The notes under the pieces are model-generated. The model was not told where the DNA came from, made no database searches, and saw only the letters and a program-made list of their open reading frames with translations. 64,000 nucleotides of DNA from Hyphomicrobiales bacterium (GTDB taxonomy: Bacteria > Pseudomonadota > Alphaproteobacteria > Rhizobiales > Methyloligellaceae), in contig JAJFHN010000075.1 in the NCBI GenBank assembly GCA_021775595.1, forward strand, positions 1-64,000. The letters are read 5' to 3'. The translations under genes were made by a program, and so were the position numbers. How positions within the stretch are numbered: position 1 is the stretch's first letter; every line of letters begins with the position of its first letter. This document shows, in pieces, positions 18,635 to 26,820 of the stretch.

Positions 18635-20395
18635 TCAACGCATTTCACGGATGGGTTGGACACCGAGAACACCGAGGCCTGACGCTAATACTTCCGCTGT
18701 CGCGGCTACGAGCGCAACACGCGCCATTGTTAAATCTCGGTTGTCAGCGTTAATAAAGCGTAATTGTGGCGACTCTTTGCCACGTGTCCACAGCGCATGA
18801 AAGTCGCCCGCGAGTTCATAAAGATAAAATGCAATACGGTGAGGCTCATGCGCAATAGAAGCTGCATGAATAATTCGAGGATAGTACGACAGACGTTTGA
18901 TCAACGTGATTTCTTCGTCTGAATTCAGAAGTCCTGCATTTATAGACTTGAGATCATCACCATTTTCATCGAAGCCAACAAAGGCTTCCTTGGTGTTGCG
19001 AAACACCGAATGTGCGCGCGCATGGGCGTATTGCACATAGAACACCGGATTGTCGCGGGACTGCTCGCGTACCTTGAGCAAGTCGAAATCGAGCGTCGCA
19101 TCGTTTTTTCGGTAAAGCATCATGAAGCGAACGCTGTCGGGACCCACTTCGTCGACAACCTCGCGCAGGGTCACGAAATCCCCTGCCCGCTTCGACATTT
19201 TCACCGCTTCGCCGCCGCGAAACAGCCGCACCAGTTGGCAGATTTTCACATCCAGCGCGGCTTTTCCACCCGACAGCGCCTTGACGGCTGCGGCCATGCG
19301 CTTGACGTAGCCGCCATGATCGGCGCCCCAGACATCGATCAAATTTGTGAAACCGCGCGCGATCTTGCTGGCGTGATAGGCCATATCGGAAGCGAAATAA
19401 GTGTAACTGCCGTCTGACTTTATCAGCGGCCGGTCGCTGTCGTCGCCGAATTGGGTGGCGCGGAACAGGGTCTGCTCCCGGTCCTCCCAATTCTCCGCCG
19501 CCTTACCCTTGGGCGGCGGCAGATGGCCCAGATAGACCAGATCGCGCGCCCGCAAATCCTCGATCGTCGCCGCCACCCGATCCCCATCGCTACCGGTCAG
19601 CGAGGCTTCGGAATAAAATTCGTCGTGACGAATGTTGAGCGACGCCAAATCATCCTTGATCTGTGACATCATGGCTGAGATGGCGGCTTTTCGGACCAGC
19701 GGAAGCCACGTCTCTTCGGTCATTTTGAGCAAGCTGTCGCCATGCTCCTTGGCCAGCGCCTCGCCCACAGGCACCACATAATCGCCCGGATAAAGCCCGT
19801 CTGGAATGGCGCCAATCTTCTCGCCCAAGGCTTCGCGGTAACGCAGAAAGACAGAATGCGCCAGTATATCGACCTGCGCGCCGGCGTCGTTGATGTAATA
19901 CTCGCGCGTCACCTCGTAACCGCTAAAGTCAAGCAGATTGGCCAGCGCATCGCCAAAAACGGCGCCTCTACAGTGTCCGATATGCAGCGGTCCGGTTGGA
20001 TTGGCCGAAACGTATTCAACATTTACGCGTTCATCCTGGCCGACATCGCCTCGGCCATATTGAGCGCCGGCGGCCAGAATATCGGCAACCGCTCCGCCCC
20101 ATACCTCGCCTGAGAGCGTGATGTTTATGAAACCTGGACCGGCGACCTGAACCGCCGCCACATGGTCGGCATGCGAGAGAATCTCCGCCAGCTTCTCCGC
20201 CAGTTCGCGCGGATTGACGCCGGCCTGCTTGGCCAACACCATGGCCGCATTGGTCGCCAGGTCGCCATGGGCGGCATCGCGCGGCGGCTCGATATTGACG
20301 TGATCAGTCACCGCGTCGTCCGGCACCACGCCGCTGGCTTGCAGCGCCTTGATCGCGGTGTCGATTTCGGCGGCAAAATGCGCAAACACATTCAT
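18635..20395 (-). CDS. argS: Arginyl-tRNA synthetase
   Basis: ArgS charges tRNA-Arg. The 586-residue class I enzyme has the HIGH motif in [20 protein letters not shown] near residues 132-151 and a [20 protein letters not shown] signature near 395-414. The N-terminal Add-1 tRNA-binding domain and the C-terminal DALR anticodon domain are both present, the latter ending in [17 protein letters not shown]. The start ATG at 20395 gives [18 protein letters not shown] as expected. It lies 88 bases downstream of dgt and 47 bases upstream of the SPOR gene. Confidence 0.97.
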   Translation of the reverse strand: MNVFAHFAAEIDTAIKALQASGVVPDDAVTDHVNIEPPRDAAHGDLATNAAMVLAKQAGVNPRELAEKLAEILSHADHVAAVQVAGPGFINITLSGEVWGGAVADILAAGAQYGRGDVGQDERVNVEYVSANPTGPLHIGHCRGAVFGDALANLLDFSGYEVTREYYINDAGAQVDILAHSVFLRYREALGEKIGAIPDGLYPGDYVVPVGEALAKEHGDSLLKMTEETWLPLVRKAAISAMMSQIKDDLASLNIRHDEFYSEASLTGSDGDRVAATIEDLRARDLVYLGHLPPPKGKAAENWEDREQTLFRATQFGDDSDRPLIKSDGSYTYFASDMAYHASKIARGFTNLIDVWGADHGGYVKRMAAAVKALSGGKAALDVKICQLVRLFRGGEAVKMSKRAGDFVTLREVVDEVGPDSVRFMMLYRKNDATLDFDLLKVREQSRDNPVFYVQYAHARAHSVFRNTKEAFVGFDENGDDLKSINAGLLNSDEEITLIKRLSYYPRIIHAASIAHEPHRIAFYLYELAGDFHALWTRGKESPQLRFINADNRDLTMARVALVAATAEVLASGLGVLGVQPIREMR

Positions 20396-20483
20396 GGGCT
20401 ATCGCCCCGCTCCAAGGCGTTCTGGGACCGCGATTGGTGATCTGCGCCGGCGAAAATCGGCGAGCGGGCGCGGCGCAGCCGGA

Positions 20484-21788
20484 CTATCGCAATTCCGGTG
20501 TGTCGTCAAACAAACGGCGGTGCTCACCGATCGCGTAGCGGTCGGTCATACCGGCGATAAAATCAGCAACGTGGCGCTGCAGCGCCTCTTCCTTGCCCGC
20601 AGCGATGCGTCCGCGCCACTTCTCAGGCAGGCTTTCGGGCGCGCCGGTATAGGCTTTAAAGAGATCGACGACGATTGCTTGGGCCTTATCCATCACGCCG
20701 CTGATGCGGGGATGGCGATAGACGCGCGCGTGCAGAAATGCCCGCAATTGGCTGAGCTCTTCGGCGGTTGCTTGCGAAAAAGCCGCGATCGGCTGGCCCG
20801 CGGCGCGCACGTCGCCCGCTTTCGATGGCGCCAGCGCTGCGAGCCGGCGCTCTGTCTCGGCCACCGCGTCCTCAATCATCAGCGTTATGAGCCGGCGATT
20901 GATCTCATAGATCAGCCGCGATCCCTCGAGCGCGCCATGAGCGCGCGTCACCTCTTGCAGAATGGGTCCGGCCAAGGGCACCTCCGCCAGGTCGTCGGCT
21001 GATAGAAAGCCGGCCCTGAAACCATCGTCGAGATCGTGGTTGTTGTAAGCGATGTCATCGGCAAGCCCCGCCACCTGTGCCTCGGGTCCTGCATGGGTAC
21101 CGAGCTCAAGATCGTTCTCTTCGCAATAGGATGTGATGGCCTGGGGCACGCCGCTTTCGGCGTAACGCGCCACCGGTTGGCCCGCACCATCGAGCAACGG
21201 ACCATTGTGCTTGACGATGCCCTCGAGCGTCTCCCAGCTAAGATTGAGCCCATCGAAGCTCGCGTATTTGCGTTCCAGACTGGTGACGATGCGCAGGCTC
21301 TGGGCATTGTGATCAAAGCCGCCATAGGGCGCCATGGCGCCATCGAGGGCGCGCTCGCCGGCATGGCCAAAGGGCGTATGCCCGAGATCGTGCGCCAACG
21401 CGATCGCTTCAGCCAAATCCTCATCGAGCTTGAGTGTGCGGGCGATCGAGCGCGCAATCTGGGCGACTTCCAGACTGTGGGTCAGCCGTGTGCGGTAGTG
21501 ATCGCCCTCGTGGTAGAGAAAAACTTGGGTTTTGTGGGTCAGGCGGCGGAAGGCAGTGGCGTGCAAGATCCGGTCGCGGTCGCGCTGAAAGGGCGTCCGC
21601 GTCGGGCTTTCGGTTTCGGGCCTGAGCCGCCCGCGCGAGTGCGCGGCCAAACTCGCATAAGGCGCAAGGCGCACATTCGTCTGGTCCGCCTGCCTCACCG
21701 TCTCGCGCCCCAGCCAACAGCCACGCCGATTGACAAGCGCGCGCGAGACCATATGTTTCGTGTAACGAACCGTTTGCACGGATTCCAT
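20484..21788 (-). CDS. dgt: Deoxyguanosinetriphosphate triphosphohydrolase-like protein
   Basis: This HD-domain protein removes triphosphate from dNTPs. The metal-binding residues are seen in RLTHSLEVAQIAR and ALAHDLGHTPFGHAGERAL, with a third part in VAGLADDIAYNNHD. The 434-residue frame from the ATG at 21788 has about 40 N-terminal residues that look unlike the family; likely real starts are GTG codons at 21698 or 21674, just ahead of APYASLAAHSRGRL. A downstream start would also free a good promoter for divergent erpA at 21730-21757. The enzyme is of the short dGTPase-like type (about 400 residues) common in alphaproteobacteria, ahead of argS. Confidence 0.9.
   Translation of the reverse strand: MESVQTVRYTKHMVSRALVNRRGCWLGRETVRQADQTNVRLAPYASLAAHSRGRLRPETESPTRTPFQRDRDRILHATAFRRLTHKTQVFLYHEGDHYRTRLTHSLEVAQIARSIARTLKLDEDLAEAIALAHDLGHTPFGHAGERALDGAMAPYGGFDHNAQSLRIVTSLERKYASFDGLNLSWETLEGIVKHNGPLLDGAGQPVARYAESGVPQAITSYCEENDLELGTHAGPEAQVAGLADDIAYNNHDLDDGFRAGFLSADDLAEVPLAGPILQEVTRAHGALEGSRLIYEINRRLITLMIEDAVAETERRLAALAPSKAGDVRAAGQPIAAFSQATAEELSQLRAFLHARVYRHPRISGVMDKAQAIVVDLFKAYTGAPESLPEKWRGRIAAGKEEALQRHVADFIAGMTDRYAIGEHRRLFDDTPELR
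21730..21757 (+). promoter_or_regulatory. Candidate sigma-70-type promoter for erpA-xth
   Basis: TTGACA at 21730-21735 is a perfect -35 box; after 16 bases TATGTT at 21752-21757 is a four-of-six match to the -10 box. The predicted start is near 21764, about 58 bases ahead of the erpA ATG. It lies inside the long form of dgt, which supports a shorter dgt. This is a visual match only. Confidence 0.45.
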
Positions 21789-21821
21789 TCAAACATCTGA
21801 TCTGATTGAAGAAATTGAAAA

Positions 21822-22154
21822 ATGCCTGAGTCCTCCATCACTTTGAGCGACAGCGCCGCCAAGCGAATCAGCGAAATCGTGGCAGGCGAGACCGAGAACA
21901 CCATGTTGCGCGTCAGTGTGGAAGGGGGAGGATGCTCGGGATTCCAATATAAATTCGACCTGGTGAACGCCCGTGACGATGATGATCTGAAGGTCGAGAA
22001 TGCCGGCGCCGTGGTCCTGATAGATCCTATTTCGGTCGTCTATATGGAGGGCAGCGTCATCGACTTCGTCGACGACCTGATCGGCGCGGCTTTTCAAATC
22101 AAGAATCCCAACGCGACCGCAGGCTGCGGCTGCGGTACGAGCTTCTCAGTCTAG
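21822..22154 (+). CDS. erpA: Iron-sulfur cluster insertion protein ErpA
   Basis: ErpA is an A-type carrier that passes Fe-S clusters to apo-proteins. The 110-residue protein has the three family cysteines: Cys38 in GGGCSGFQY and Cys102/Cys104 in AGCGCGTSF at the C-terminus. No membrane segment. It is divergent from dgt and 20 bases ahead of xth, an arrangement seen in many alphaproteobacteria. A second A-type carrier, SufA, is in the suf operon at 48787-49200, so this one probably serves as the general delivery protein. Confidence 0.95.
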   Translation: MPESSITLSDSAAKRISEIVAGETENTMLRVSVEGGGCSGFQYKFDLVNARDDDDLKVENAGAVVLIDPISVVYMEGSVIDFVDDLIGAAFQIKNPNATAGCGCGTSFSV

Positions 22155-22174
22155 AGCAAGCCGGCCTAGCACCC

Positions 22175-22957
22175 ATGAAAATTGCCAGCTGGAACATCAA
22201 CGGCGTCAAGGCCCGGCTGGAGACGGCGCTCACCTGGTTGGCCCAGGCCGAGCCCGACATCGTCTGTCTGCAGGAAATAAAAAGTATCGACGAGGGCTTC
22301 CCCTCCGAGCGCTTCGAGGAACTCGGCTACAGCGTCGCCCTCAACGGCCAGAAGGGCTTTAACGGCGTCGCCATCCTCTCCAAGCACACCATCGACGAGA
22401 CCCGCAAAGGTTTGCCCGGCGACCCATCCGACGAACAAGCGCGCTATCTCGAAGCGGTGATCTCAATCGAATCGGGCGCGTTGCGCGTGGCCTCGATCTA
22501 TTTGCCCAACGGCAATCCGACCGACAGCGACAAATTTCCCTATAAGCTCGCCTGGATGGAGCGCCTCAAAGATCACGTTCAATCGCTGCTCGAGCTCGAA
22601 GAGCCCTTGGTGCTGGCCGGCGATTACAACGTTATCCCGCAACCCGAAGACGTTTATTCACCGGACGCCTGGGAAGGCGACGCGCTTTACCGGCCCGAAT
22701 CGCACGCCAAGTTCCGGGCTTTGCTCAATTTGGGCCTCACCGACTCGTTGCGCGCCTGCACGAATGCGCCAAACCTCTACACCTTCTGGGATTATCAGGC
22801 GGGCGCTTGGCAAAAGAACAACGGCATCCGCATCGATCATTTGCTGCTCTCGCCCCAAGCCGCCGACCTGCTGCGCTCGTGCGAAATCGACAAGTTCGCG
22901 CGCAGCTGGGAAAAGCCCTCCGACCACGTTCCGATTTGGATTGATTTGGCCGCCTGA
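22175..22957 (+). CDS. xth: Exodeoxyribonuclease III
   Basis: Xth is an AP endonuclease and 3'-exonuclease of base-excision repair. The 260-residue protein starts MKIASWNINGVKARLE and shows the catalytic motifs CLQEIKSIDEGFP (Glu, metal), GDYNVIPQPEDVYSP, WRYDY-equivalent FWDYQAGAWQKNNGIRIDHLL and the final SDHVPIWIDL with the catalytic Asp-His. Length is normal. It probably forms a two-gene transcript with erpA, 20 bases apart. The gene ends three bases from the stop of the convergent ExoR-like gene. Confidence 0.96.
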   Translation: MKIASWNINGVKARLETALTWLAQAEPDIVCLQEIKSIDEGFPSERFEELGYSVALNGQKGFNGVAILSKHTIDETRKGLPGDPSDEQARYLEAVISIESGALRVASIYLPNGNPTDSDKFPYKLAWMERLKDHVQSLLELEEPLVLAGDYNVIPQPEDVYSPDAWEGDALYRPESHAKFRALLNLGLTDSLRACTNAPNLYTFWDYQAGAWQKNNGIRIDHLLLSPQAADLLRSCEIDKFARSWEKPSDHVPIWIDLAA

Positions 22958-22959
22958 AC

Positions 22960-23796
22960 CTATTGCGTCGCAGCCGGCAGAGCGGATAAGGCGCGTGCCC
23001 GTTTGTTGGGCTGATGCGGCGTCACCGTGGCGGCCTCCGCCGGTTCGGTCTCACCTTTTGCGCGCGCAAGCAGCTCGCCGATCCATTCTGCATCGGGGCC
23101 TCCGGCGGCGTTCTTGTTGGCAAGCTCCAGCAGCGCCATTCCCTGCGACGGCCGGCGCGTCAGATCAGGCCGCCCACGCCACAGCAAGTCACCCAACAGC
23201 GCTTGCGATGGCGCGTGTTTCTTCTTCACCGCGTTGGCCAGCCAGTTGACCGCCAATTGGGTGCTTTGGCTGACGCCATCGCCCTTGAGGTGGAGTTCCG
23301 CGAGCTTGTACTGGGCGCGCGGATCGCCAAAAAAGCTCGCCGCGTGACGATACAGATCGGCGGCGCGGCCCCTATTGGCCTCGATTTTAAGCGCCGGTAC
23401 GCCGCTCGCATAATAATCGCCAAGTGCCACAAAGGCAGCCGCAATACGGGGCGCCATGCGGTGGCGCGGATTCATCTCCGCGTGGGTATCAGCCACCTGC
23501 TGATAAAGTCGAAAGGCTTTTGCTGGATCGGCTTCGACGCCATTGCCCGTTTCGTAAATTTCCACGAGCTTGAGCTGGGCCACCAGCACGCCCTCATTGG
23601 CGGCGAAGGTTAGAGCTTCGACGGCACGCTCACCGGCGCCCGCCCGATGGGCGGCGAGTCCGGCGCGATAGGCTTGGTTTGCGGATTTGAATTGCGGTTT
23701 CTCTTCCGCAGACAGATCCGCCGCCCCGGCCACGAGCAATGCCGCTGCAGCCAAAGCCGCCAAGCCCCAACGCTGTGTGGCCTTAAACGTCGGCAT
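22960..23796 (-). CDS. ExoR-like periplasmic Sel1-repeat regulator
   Basis: I chose the ATG at 23796, which gives a clean signal peptide ([19 protein letters not shown], cut before EEKPQF) and 278 residues. The rest is Sel1/TPR-like helical repeats, with motifs such as [54 protein letters not shown] and [18 protein letters not shown]. Order and wording closely resemble ExoR, the periplasmic protein that binds and inhibits the ChvG/ExoS sensor kinase in rhizobia and brucellae and so controls exopolysaccharide and motility. The start overlaps the end of ilvD by 14 bases. ExoR identity is from recall of family sequences, not alignment. Confidence 0.8.
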   Translation of the reverse strand: MPTFKATQRWGLAALAAAALLVAGAADLSAEEKPQFKSANQAYRAGLAAHRAGAGERAVEALTFAANEGVLVAQLKLVEIYETGNGVEADPAKAFRLYQQVADTHAEMNPRHRMAPRIAAAFVALGDYYASGVPALKIEANRGRAADLYRHAASFFGDPRAQYKLAELHLKGDGVSQSTQLAVNWLANAVKKKHAPSQALLGDLLWRGRPDLTRRPSQGMALLELANKNAAGGPDAEWIGELLARAKGETEPAEAATVTPHQPNKRARALSALPAATQ

Positions 23797-25507
23797 AGCA
23801 CTCCACTTCCACTGCACCGCCTGGATGGGTGACCGCACCGCTCCTTGCCGGACCCACCTGCTGGGCGTATTTCCAAAGCGTGCCGCTGGCGAATTTGCCC
23901 GTTGGTGGCTTCCAGGATTTGGCCCGCTCGGCCAATTCCGCTTCGCTCACTTCCAAATCCATCGTGCCTTTTTCCGCATCGATCGCGATCATGTCGCCGT
24001 CGCGCACATGCGCGATCGGTCCACCAATAGCGGCCTCCGGCCCCACATGACCGACGCAGAAGCCGCGCGTGGCGCCGGAAAACCGCCCGTCGGTGATCAG
24101 CGCCACCTTATCGCCCATGCCTTGGCCATAGATTGCAGCCGTGGTCGAGAGCATCTCGCGCATGCCAGGCCCGCCCCTGGGGCCTTCATAACGGATAACC
24201 AACACCTCGCCCTCTTCGTAGGCGCGTTTGGAGACCGCTTCAAAGGCCTCTTCCTCGCTGTCGAAACAGCGTGCCGGCCCGCGAAAACTCGGGTTTTCCA
24301 TGCCAGCAACCTTGGCAATGGCGCCATCGGGCGCCATCGAGCCTTTGAGACCGACGACGCCGCCCGTCGGCGTGATCGGATCGGTCGCCGGACGCACGAC
24401 GTCCTGTTTGTCGTTCCACTTCACCGATTTCATATTTTCAGCAATGCTGCGGCCCGTCACGGTCAGACAATCGCCGTGGAGGTAACCCGCATCGAGCAGC
24501 GTCTTCATCAAGAGCGGTACTCCGCCCGCCTCGAACATGTCCTTTGCGACATAGCGTCCGCTGGGTTTTAAATCGGCGATATAGGGTGTGCGCTCGAAAA
24601 TCTTGGCCACGTCAAAGAGATCGAATTCAATGCCGCACTCGTGTGCGATGGCGGGCAGATGCAAGGCCGCGTTGGTCGAACCACCGGTCGCAGAGACGAC
24701 GGTGGCCGCGTTTTCCAGCGCCTGCCGCGTGACGATGTCGCGCGGGCGGATATTGAGAGCGATGAGATCCATCACCTTTTCACCCGCCGCCATGCAGAAT
24801 TTATCGCGGATCTCATAAGGAGCCGGCGCGCCTGCCGAATAGGGCAGCGCCAAGCCGATCGCCTCGGAGACGGTCGCCATGGTGTTGGCCGTAAACTGCG
24901 CGCCACAAGCGCCTGCCGAGGGACACGCAACCTGCTCGAGCTCTTCCAGATCTTCAAGCGACATGTCGCCGACCGAATAGTGGCCGACCGCCTCGAAGAC
25001 ATCTTGGATCGTGACGTCTTGGCCGCGGAAGTTGCCCGGCAGGATCGAACCGCCATAAATGAAAATCGACGGAACATTGAGCCGGCACATCGCCATCATC
25101 ATGCCGGGCAGTGATTTGTCGCAGCCAGCAACGCCGACAAGCGCGTCATAGCAGTGGCCGCGCATGGTGAGCTCGACAGAATCGGTGATCACCTCGCGCG
25201 AAACGAGCGAGGATTTCATACCCTGGTGACCCATGGCGATGCCGTCGGTGACCGTGATCGTGCAGAACTCGCGCGGCGTGCCGTTGGCGTGCGCGACACC
25301 CTGCTTGACTGCCTGGGCCTGGCGCATAAGCGCAATGTTGCAAGGAGCCGCCTCATTCCAGCACGTCGCCACGCCGACAAAGGGCTGGGAGATCTGCTCG
25401 CGCGAAAGACCCATCGCGTAATAATAGGATCGGTGCGGCGCGCGCTCAGGCCCTTCGGTAACGTGCCGGCTGGGCAGCCGCGATTTATCGAACGTCTTCA
25501 CGTCCAT
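23783..25507 (-). CDS. ilvD: Dihydroxy-acid dehydratase
   Basis: IlvD dehydrates dihydroxyacids in isoleucine and valine synthesis and needs an Fe-S cluster. I chose the ATG at 25507, preceded by AGGGAG; a GTG two codons upstream sits inside that site. The 574-residue product has the cluster and active-site motifs [28 protein letters not shown] and [21 protein letters not shown]. The C-terminus ends in VECYADV. Branched-chain partners are not nearby. The ExoR-like gene starts inside its last codons. Confidence 0.96.
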   Translation of the reverse strand: MDVKTFDKSRLPSRHVTEGPERAPHRSYYYAMGLSREQISQPFVGVATCWNEAAPCNIALMRQAQAVKQGVAHANGTPREFCTITVTDGIAMGHQGMKSSLVSREVITDSVELTMRGHCYDALVGVAGCDKSLPGMMMAMCRLNVPSIFIYGGSILPGNFRGQDVTIQDVFEAVGHYSVGDMSLEDLEELEQVACPSAGACGAQFTANTMATVSEAIGLALPYSAGAPAPYEIRDKFCMAAGEKVMDLIALNIRPRDIVTRQALENAATVVSATGGSTNAALHLPAIAHECGIEFDLFDVAKIFERTPYIADLKPSGRYVAKDMFEAGGVPLLMKTLLDAGYLHGDCLTVTGRSIAENMKSVKWNDKQDVVRPATDPITPTGGVVGLKGSMAPDGAIAKVAGMENPSFRGPARCFDSEEEAFEAVSKRAYEEGEVLVIRYEGPRGGPGMREMLSTTAAIYGQGMGDKVALITDGRFSGATRGFCVGHVGPEAAIGGPIAHVRDGDMIAIDAEKGTMDLEVSEAELAERAKSWKPPTGKFASGTLWKYAQQVGPARSGAVTHPGGAVEVECYADV

Positions 25508-26037
25508 ACTCACTCCCTGGTGTGTGTCGCACCTTCGCGCTCTTAACGCCTGCCCACCATGGGCGTCGTCTAGCGCAATATTATCGGGGCTAATCAGGCC
25601 TCTGTGATGATGGCTTTATAGCAGGGTCTAAGCGTTTTGCCCGCCCCCGCGCATCCCGCCAACCCAATCCCGCCGGGTACCCCCCACTGACCAAATTTTT
25701 ATGGCCACATCGGGGCGCTAGCCCAACGGCATGCTTTACGACTTTAACGCCGCTCAGCTCACAGAATATCTAAAGATCCCGGCCCAAGCGATTCGAAAGA
25801 TTCGGATTTTTGCACTTCAGCGCGAGCGCTCCGTCAGAGCACCATTTCGTTCAGCGGAATCACCTCGACTAATTCTCTGTAATTTTCTCAAAATTAACAA
25901 TGCGAAACAATAAAACGCGCCAATCAACGAAGTAGAGATGGCCTAATTGTATCATTCCCATGAATAACTTGATCTCGATCACTCCGCTATCGGGAGATTA
26001 CGTACATTAGCTCAACCACTTCGTGGGGTTTACTGCG
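25508..26037. other. 530-base intergenic region, relatively AT-rich
   Basis: The stretch lies between the divergent ilvD and secreted-TPR genes. The first 230 bases resemble the genome average and contain a candidate ilvD -10 element (GATAATAT on the minus strand near 25577-25584). From about 25730 on, the sequence becomes AT-rich, with stretches such as TTTTCTCAAAATTAACAATG near 25885. It holds one frame of 60 codons (25731-25913) with no ribosome site and no family likeness, which I do not call a gene. A GAGCGCTC palindrome at about 25825 is the only clear short symmetry. I see no tRNA or convincing structured RNA here. Confidence 0.5.
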
Positions 26038-26754
26038 ATGAAACGAGCATCAGTCCGTATTGTGAGCGCGCTCTTTGGCGCCGCACTCGCCTTGACCGCA
26101 GGAACCGCGGCAGCCGATCAAGTGGAAGTCAGCAGCGGCTTCTACGTCACTAAGAAATCATTCCCCGCGCCAGCCAACGAGCAACCCTTCTATGGCTTTC
26201 GGGAGAAAACGCCGCAAGAGTTGAAAGCTGACAAGGATTTGCTGGATGGACTCGCCAAGAAGGGATACGCCAAATCATACGCATTCAATCGCGCCATGGC
26301 GAGTGGTTGGCTGGCGTTTAAGGATGGAAAACTAGACCTCGCAGCCCGCCGCTTCAATCAAGCCTATTTGATAGATCCATCCCAATCGGCCGTCCTTCAC
26401 GCCTTCGCTGTTGTCGCGCAAGTGCGGTTCCGCGACGACGACTACGCGGAGGAGCTGTTCAGAACCGGGGCCGCGATGAACAACCGGAGACCGGGCTTCA
26501 TGGCGGACTATGGGAGATTCTTGCTCAAAACAGGTAAGGGACGCGAAGCCATGCCAATCATGGAAGAAGCGGTGAAAGAGGCCCCAAAAGACGCCGATGC
26601 ATGGTCCAATCTGGCGTTCGCGCGGCTGTATGCTGGGATGCGCCTTAGCGCCTGTTATGCAGCTTTCAAGAGCAGCCGCCTGAACCCGCCGGCGAATACC
26701 GCCAGGGATTTGAAAATCTTTGCCGCCAAGGCAAAGTGCGATGTGCGGCTCTAG
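26038..26754 (+). CDS. Secreted TPR-repeat protein of unknown function
   Basis: The ATG at 26038 has GTGGGG about ten bases upstream and gives 238 residues with a signal peptide (SALFGAALALTAGTAAA, cut before DQVEV). Two to three TPR-like helical pairs follow: AFNRAMASGWLAFKDGKLDLAARRFNQAY-type near residues 75-105, then EELFRTGAAMNNRRPGFMADYGRFLLKTGKGREAMPIME-type and a third with AWSNLAFARLYAGM. Cys occurs near the C-terminus and within LSACYAAF. It is a single gene flanked by the AT-rich intergenic region and by convergent valS. Function is unknown; a periplasmic protein-binding role is inferred from the repeats. Confidence 0.7.
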   Translation: MKRASVRIVSALFGAALALTAGTAAADQVEVSSGFYVTKKSFPAPANEQPFYGFREKTPQELKADKDLLDGLAKKGYAKSYAFNRAMASGWLAFKDGKLDLAARRFNQAYLIDPSQSAVLHAFAVVAQVRFRDDDYAEELFRTGAAMNNRRPGFMADYGRFLLKTGKGREAMPIMEEAVKEAPKDADAWSNLAFARLYAGMRLSACYAAFKSSRLNPPANTARDLKIFAAKAKCDVRL

Positions 26755-26820
26755 TCGATCACGCAGCCAAGCCCATTATCGCCGCTCTGACGCGCCGACT
26801 CTCATGCCAAGAGCACGCAA

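Noticed and set aside
25731-25913. A 60-codon frame in the AT-rich intergenic stretch
   Set aside because: No ribosome site, no recognisable similarity, and not in a position supported by neighbours.
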